This document shows, piece by piece, positions 56,836 to 61,848 of a stretch of DNA of 61,848 bases. Within the stretch, counting starts at the first letter, position 1. Each line of letters begins with the position of its first letter. Origin of the DNA: Reclinomonas americana ATCC 50394 (Eukaryota > Jakobida > Jakobea > Jakobida); contig PS015384.1 in the NCBI GenBank assembly GCA_048213135.1, positions 1 to 61,848 of the forward strand, read 5' to 3'. The notes beneath the pieces are model-generated. The model was not told the origin of the DNA and ran no database searches. It saw only the letters and a list, made by a program, of their open reading frames with translations. The translations under genes were made by a program, and so were the position numbers.

Positions 56836-58665
56836 CTAGCGACGAGGGGCTGATCGTGATGGGCCAGCCGAGGGCGGTGAGCTGCCACTGCCCAACTCGT
56901 TGATAAAGTAGTCGCGGAGATCTGGCGGCAGGGCATCGAGGTCGCGCGCATCGCGGAACACGCCCTTCGGCAGGAACTTGAGCAGCTTGGAAGCATGCTC
57001 CCGAATCATGCGCTGTCGCTCCTGCTCGATAATGGCACGACGAGCAGCCTGTCGTGACTCCTCGTCCTCCATCTCCTGGCGCTCACGCTGCCGCTGCTCC
57101 TCCACCATGCGCCGACGTTCCTCAATGAGTCGGTCAACCTGAATCACACGAGTGAGTTGTCGTCGTCAGTGATTTGCATGCGCATGGCCAAGACAAACTC
57201 TCCCACTCACCTCCTTGCGGTGGTCCATTTGCTTGCGACGACGCTTCTCTTGGCTGAGTTGCTCCAGGCGATCGTCTTCTGCGAACTTTTCCAGCATCTG
57301 GCGACGGAACTCGTCCTCCTCCAGGCGCTCGGCTTCCGCACGCTCGGCCTTGACACGCATCTGGAACTCGTTGGCCTGAATCATCTCCAGACGAGAGCGG
57401 ATGCGCTTCTCGTTCTCCTCACGCTCCTTCTCGCGCTGCTTCTTGGCCTCCTCCTCCAAGTGCAGCTCCACTAGCAAGTTCTCGAACTCCTCCTGCTTGG
57501 CGCGCTCCTGCAGAATGCGCTCCGATTGCTGCACACGCACACAGAAAACAGACACCGTCAGTCACCAGTTTCGAGAGAGGAGATGAAGAGCGTGTGCAAA
57601 GACGCAACAATGGCAAGCAAACGGTCCTTCTCGGCCTGCACACCCGCACGCTTGGCCTCGCTGACTGCTGCTCGTGACTCTTGCTCCTCCAGGTATCGGC
57701 GAATCTACACGAGAAAAAGGTACTCACATGAGTTAAAGGGACCGGACATGCCACACAAAATCCACGTGACAAACCTGCTCGTTCTCCTCCTGCTGTCTCC
57801 GTCTCTCGTTCTCANNNNNNNNNNNNNNNNNNNNNNNNNNNNNNNNNNNNNNNNNNNNNNNNNNNNNNNNNNNNNNNNNNNNNNNNNNNNNNNNNNNNNN
57901 NNNNNNNNNNNNNNNNNNNNNNNNNNNNNNNNNNNNNNNNNNNNNNNNNNNNNNNNNNNNNNNNNNNNNNNNNNNNNNNNNNNNNNNNNNNNNNNNNNNN
58001 NNNNNNNNNNNNNNNNNNNNNNNNNNNNNNNNNNNNNNNNNNNNNNNNNNNNNNNNNNNNNNNNNNNNNNNNNNNNNNNNNNNNNNNNNNNNNNNNNNNN
58101 NNNNNNNNNNNNNNNNNNNNNTCATTGTTCATCATCATTACCATCATCATGATCAGAGGAGAGCACACTGCCAGAGTCTCTCTCACCTGCACAACCTTCT
58201 CTTGTCGCAGTTGCTCTGTGCGACGGCGACTGATCTCATTGGCAATGCGCTCCTCCTCCTCCACCAGGCGCTGCTGTTGCACACGCGCGCGCTCCGACTA
58301 CATCACACACACACACAGGCGACATGACATGAGTGACACACTCACACGTGCTGTCTCTCTTCAGAGTGCGCGCGCGCAACTTCCTCCATGGCCTGCTCAA
58401 GTGCCAGCTCCCGCTCGTACTCATCCAACTCCTTCTGGCGACGAAGGCGCGTCACCTTTCCGTCAGAGTACTGCGCGCCCGCAGTCAGACTGTGTGTGGT
58501 CAGCATGCCCTTGAGATCCTGCTGAAAGTGGTCGCGTTGCCGCTCCTTTTGCATGCGCATCTCATAGAGTCTGCGAGTCGCCTGTTTGTGTACACACACA
58601 CAGGTAGAGTAAGTCACGCAGACGAGTGTGTGTGTGAGAGAGAGAGCGTGGTGCTGGCGGACCAT
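56836..58665 (-). CDS. MNS1: MNS1 homologue, axonemal coiled-coil protein (internal gap)
   Basis: MNS1 is a microtubule inner protein of doublet microtubules, needed for motile cilia and flagella. The protein is almost entirely coiled coil rich in Glu, Arg and Gln: RRLYEMRMQKERQRDHFQQ, DEYERELALEQAMEEVARA, FRRQMLEKFAEDDRLEQLSQ, MDHRKEVDRLIEERRRMVEE. The diagnostic C terminus is REHASKLLKFLPKGVFRDAR, then DLDALPPDLRDYF. The stop is at 56836. The apparent start is ATG 58665; an internal Met (MRMQKERQ) is a possible alternative because residues 6-30 are low complexity and the first intron is uncertain. About 300 bp are missing in the gap at 57815-58121. It lies only 51 bp downstream of INTS11 on the same strand. 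Confidence 0.86.
57815..58121. other. Assembly gap (307 N)
   Basis: Inside the MNS1 coiled coil. Confidence 0.99.
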
Positions 58666-58716
58666 TTTCGTGTGAGCAAACGGTTGTGGGTGTGAGTCAT
58701 CGATTTACAGTCTACA

Positions 58717-61700
58717 TTAATGCGTTTTTGGCTGTTCGCGCAAACATGTTTCCACGAGGCGCGTCACTCGCTGGCCGAGATCGTCCACCTGCGGGTGAAT
58801 GCTGAGCAGAGTGAAGAACAGTGAACGAGAAGGCAACATGGTGTGCCGGACCTGATGATTCCACGAGACCACGAGTCGTGAGCTTCGGCAGGCCACCGAC
58901 ACGCCGCCGACGTTGATAAAGTCAGGCGCCGACGAGGAGATGGGCACGGAGTCGGACACGGCTCTGTTATGTACGACGTGAGGTGTGCGAATGGGGACAA
59001 AGGGGAGAGCGCGACGAACTGAGAGAGGGAGCACAGAATGCCCTCGAGGGTCGCCAGGCCTTCGGCGTCCGAGGCCACGCGGTGCACCACGGTGTGTTTT
59101 AGGCGGGTGACCGACACGCCGAGTGTTTGTTCCGCCTCTGTTGGCGACACAAGCACCGGGACCTGCGGGAGGAGGTCAGTCACCAAAGAGCGAGAAAAAC
59201 ATCGCGCTCTTCAAACACCACCACCAACCTCGCGATCTCGCAGGAGCAGCACGCCACGCACGGGGACCGAGTCACCGGGACAGCCGCCATCGGCTCCCGT
59301 CACTGCCAGACATCATCACACTACTGTCAGAGTGCTGTTCAGAACTGAAGCGGGGTGATTGTGGACGCAACTGGCGGCAAGTCGGCCGCGGCTTTCCGCT
59401 TGCAGCGACGCCGAAATGTCGACACTCATGGCGGGCCCGGGTGGCACCGACAGCTGTGTATGATAGGAACTTGCAATGATAAGTGGCACTTAGGTCAGCA
59501 CTCTCATGTGCAAGGTGGAGCACGCAACCGAGGCCGCTCCATCTTCCTCCATCTCGAGAAATCGCGCATCATCCGGTGTGCCCTGGATGCTCACCGAGGT
59601 CCCATTCGGCGGCGTCTCCACCGGCACTCCGATTTCACGCTCGATGCGTCGCTTCAAGTGCGCCCTGCCGCGGCAACGAGAGTGAGACGGAGAGAAGACA
59701 ACAATTTTCGCTCCAGACAGCGCGCACATTTTGGCCTTCTCGCCATGCACCAGCATGACGTTGCGCGGCTGCACCTGACGAATGAGCTGGAAAATGCCCT
59801 TGGCATCGGTGTGCGCACTGAAAGACATGTTCTCCACGCGCATTTGCACTCGCACTCGTGTCTTGCGGTCAATGTCGACTTCGGGAGCGCCCGACAGGAT
59901 CTTGGCGCCGACCGTGCCCGGCACGCAGTACCTACACTCGCCCCCCGCCCAACGAATCAGTAACCCAGTGGACGGCGCCTTCGTAAGCAAGACTGACGCA
60001 CCCTGGAATGACCACCATGTTCTTCTCGTCTTCACACCAGGCGCGGAACACCTCCAGCGACAAACCCGCGTGCAGCATGCCAGGCGTGGCAAACAGGACG
60101 CACGGTCCCGGTGCGCGCATGAGCGACCGGTCAAAGGCCTTGATGTGCCGAAAGTCGAACATGTTGCTACCAAGCACGGGAGAACGTGAGCGTGCACTCG
60201 GTCGCCACTCCCTCACTCATTCAGAAACTCACCGATCAGTGAACGTGGTCCGGATCTTCTCGTTCGTCCACTGAATGTACAACTGATAGTACAAGTTGGC
60301 CTTCTCGACCAGTCCTGTGCGGAGGCGCAGACCATCATCAGCTTCTGTTGCCACCCTTGTCGGCGAGAAGATGTATCGTACCTGCTGAAAAGTACACTGG
60401 CACCGTCAAACCCATGCGCTCCCAGTACGTCTCGATGAGAATGCACAGCTCTTGCGCTCGACCGAGTGCAAACACCGGAATCAACACCTGCGCCCCGCCA
60501 CGTGAGCCACGCCACTCCAACGCACACACACACACACATTGAAGAGACACAAAGACCTTGCCACCACGCTGCACCACTTGATGCACGTTGGCCAGGAAGG
60601 TGCTCTCGCGAGTGCGTTTCGAGTCACGCACAGTGGTGGCGTAGCTGAGTTAGAAAGGTGAGCGTGTGGGTGAATAATAGGGAAAGGGATCACGCGTCAC
60701 GCACGTGGACTCGGTAATGAGGAGATCCGGTCGCAAGAGGTCGGCGCTGGCCGCTCCCAAGTGTCGATCCGGAGTCATGTTGTAGTCGCCCGTGTAGAGC
60801 ACACTCTCGCCGCCGCATCGCACGTGGAACATGGCGGCGCCGAGCACCTGCAGAATGCTCGCGTGAGAAGGAGACGGAGAGAGTGCCAAAGAGAGGGTCG
60901 ACCACGCAACATGGCCGGCGTAGTACGCCGTGATCTCCATGTCATCGTCGACCACCACAGTCTCGCGCAGCTTGACGCAAATCACTGCGCGCCCACATGT
61001 GAGAGGGAAAATCACCATCACAAGACTGGCGCAACGATACAGCAGCGCCTCACCCTTCTTCATGCACGCCGCAATGTCGTCGGCCGTGAAAAAGTCAGTC
61101 TCGCCTCGCCGATCCACCGCAATGCGTCGAAAGTCTTCCAGCAGAATCGGGCAAATGGCGCGCGTGGGACCCTGCCAACGCGCAACAAGTAAGCGAAAGC
61201 TGTCTCCTCACAGCTCAGCGCTCCCTTCCACGCAACTGTCATATACACTGGTCCACTGTAGCCGCACTGCTCGGTAAAGTACGGCAGCGATCCGCAGTGA
61301 TCCAAGTGACTGCTCACAATCGATGATTCTTGAGACAACACACTCTCACTCACTCCGCCTGCCTGCATGCAAAAGTGTACGCAACAAGTGCGAGATGATC
61401 ACACAGTCGATGATCTGACTGTAGTCGCCAGTGCCGGCGCCTCGCAGGAACGCAAAGTCGGGGAAGCGTCGAGCATCGTTGAATCCCATGTGCATTCCAC
61501 AGTCAAACATGATGTTGCGCCCACTGTGTGCATGCGTGTGTGTGTGTGTGAGACAGGCAGGCAGAGAGGGAACAAGGTGAGTGCTTCTGCACGCGATGCA
61601 CGCACCCCAGTGTGACGACAACACACGAGCGACCGACATCTTGCCTGTGAGTGTGCATGCATGCATGTGCGATGAGTGAGTGAGTGGACGTACGTGTGTG

Positions 61701-61762
61701 TGCGTCAGTCACACGCAAGCTGTGTGAATGACCAACCCTGCACCGAGACACACGACTCGCAT
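58717..61762 (-). CDS. INTS11: INTS11 homologue, Integrator RNA endonuclease
   Basis: INTS11 is the metallo-beta-lactamase/beta-CASP nuclease of the Integrator complex, cleaving snRNA and promoter-proximal transcripts. Start ATG 61762: [16 protein letters not shown] spliced to [20 protein letters not shown]. The metal-binding HFHLDHCG appears only after splicing with a GTTGCGT donor (61385). Other motifs: [105 protein letters not shown] and [10 protein letters not shown]. The C-terminal domain continues through [11 protein letters not shown] and [16 protein letters not shown] to LREQPKTH, stop 58717. The GAGQDVGRS start and GMHMGFND favour INTS11 over CPSF73. The nuclease residues are intact. 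Confidence 0.92.
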
Positions 61763-61848
61763 GCTGCGTGCTATGCGTGCAATCGTGTGTAGGACGACGA
61801 AGACGGACCAAACATTGCATTGTCGCTTACACTCCCGCTCCCCTGTCC
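61763..61848. other. Upstream flank of INTS11
   Basis: 86 bp to the window edge; presumed promoter and 5' UTR. Contains CACGATTGCAC about 20 nt upstream of the ATG, a partial match to the GCGCGATTGTC motif seen in two other promoters. Confidence 0.4.

Noticed and set aside
61340-61390. Loss of the INTS11 metal-binding HxHxDH motif
   Set aside because: The unspliced frame seems to lack it, but an intron with donor 61385 restores HFHLDH.
1-61848. tRNA or rRNA genes
   Set aside because: No cloverleaf-like sequence with conserved T-loop (GGTTCGAATCC-like) was noticed on either strand; a covariance-model scan would be decisive.

Overview
The window is nuclear DNA from a compact eukaryotic genome. 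Nearly every gene is broken by short spliceosomal introns (mostly about 35-110 bp, GT-AG), and genes lie on alternating strands with little space between them. It is a scaffold with six runs of N. The gene content (axonemal proteins CFAP74 and MNS1, tubulin-polyglutamylase subunit TPGS1, Integrator subunit INTS11, proteasome activator PSME4, an SRF-type MADS factor, a TALE homeodomain factor, plasmanylethanolamine desaturase) fits a flagellated unicellular eukaryote, perhaps near the opisthokonts. The species cannot be named from sequence alone.

Layout: 1-1463 noncoding, GT/CT-rich. 1464-4192 (+) Gly/Ser-rich protein with an SGD repeat. 4502-5322 (-) small membrane protein. 5636-12621 (-) CFAP74. 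12679-16488 (+) UBA-MAP3K-like kinase, head to head with CFAP74. 16674-17282 (-) UBA-like protein. 17482-20652 (+) unnamed conserved protein. 20700-21906 (-) C2H2 plus two TALE homeodomains. 22771-25892 (+) WDR43/UTP5, broken by gaps. 26054-32041 (-) leucine-rich-repeat plus coiled-coil protein. 32098-33570 (+) TPGS1. 33610-35531 (-) SLC43-like transporter. 35688-36921 (-) EI24. 37176-38591 (+) PEDS1/Kua. 38671-39682 (-) ZNHIT1. 39855-40193 (+) small coiled coil. 40236-49736 (-) PSME4/Blm10. 49807-50942 (+) EXPERA-domain membrane protein. 51057-53121 (+) F-box/LRR protein. 53580-54060 (-) coiled coil. 54742-56672 (+) SRF-like MADS protein. 56836-58665 (-) MNS1. 58717-61762 (-) INTS11.

Genes mostly alternate strand. 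Divergent start codons can be only 56-70 bp apart, and convergent stop codons 40-50 bp apart. Three genes (CFAP74, TPGS1, MNS1) serve cilia. Others serve chromatin and RNA (ZNHIT1, INTS11, WDR43), proteostasis (PSME4, UBA proteins, F-box protein) and membranes (EI24, PEDS1, EXPERA, SLC43-like). No operon-like pathway links them.

The most unusual observations are a protein carrying a C2H2 zinc finger and two tandem TALE homeodomains, a recurrent non-consensus 5' splice site (GTTGCGT) confirmed by reading frame at eleven introns in seven genes, an 11-bp motif shared at the same position in two tight divergent promoters, and an LRR gene in which one exon equals one repeat. All gene models were spliced by eye; coordinates of first and last codons are exact where stated, but internal exon edges are approximate.
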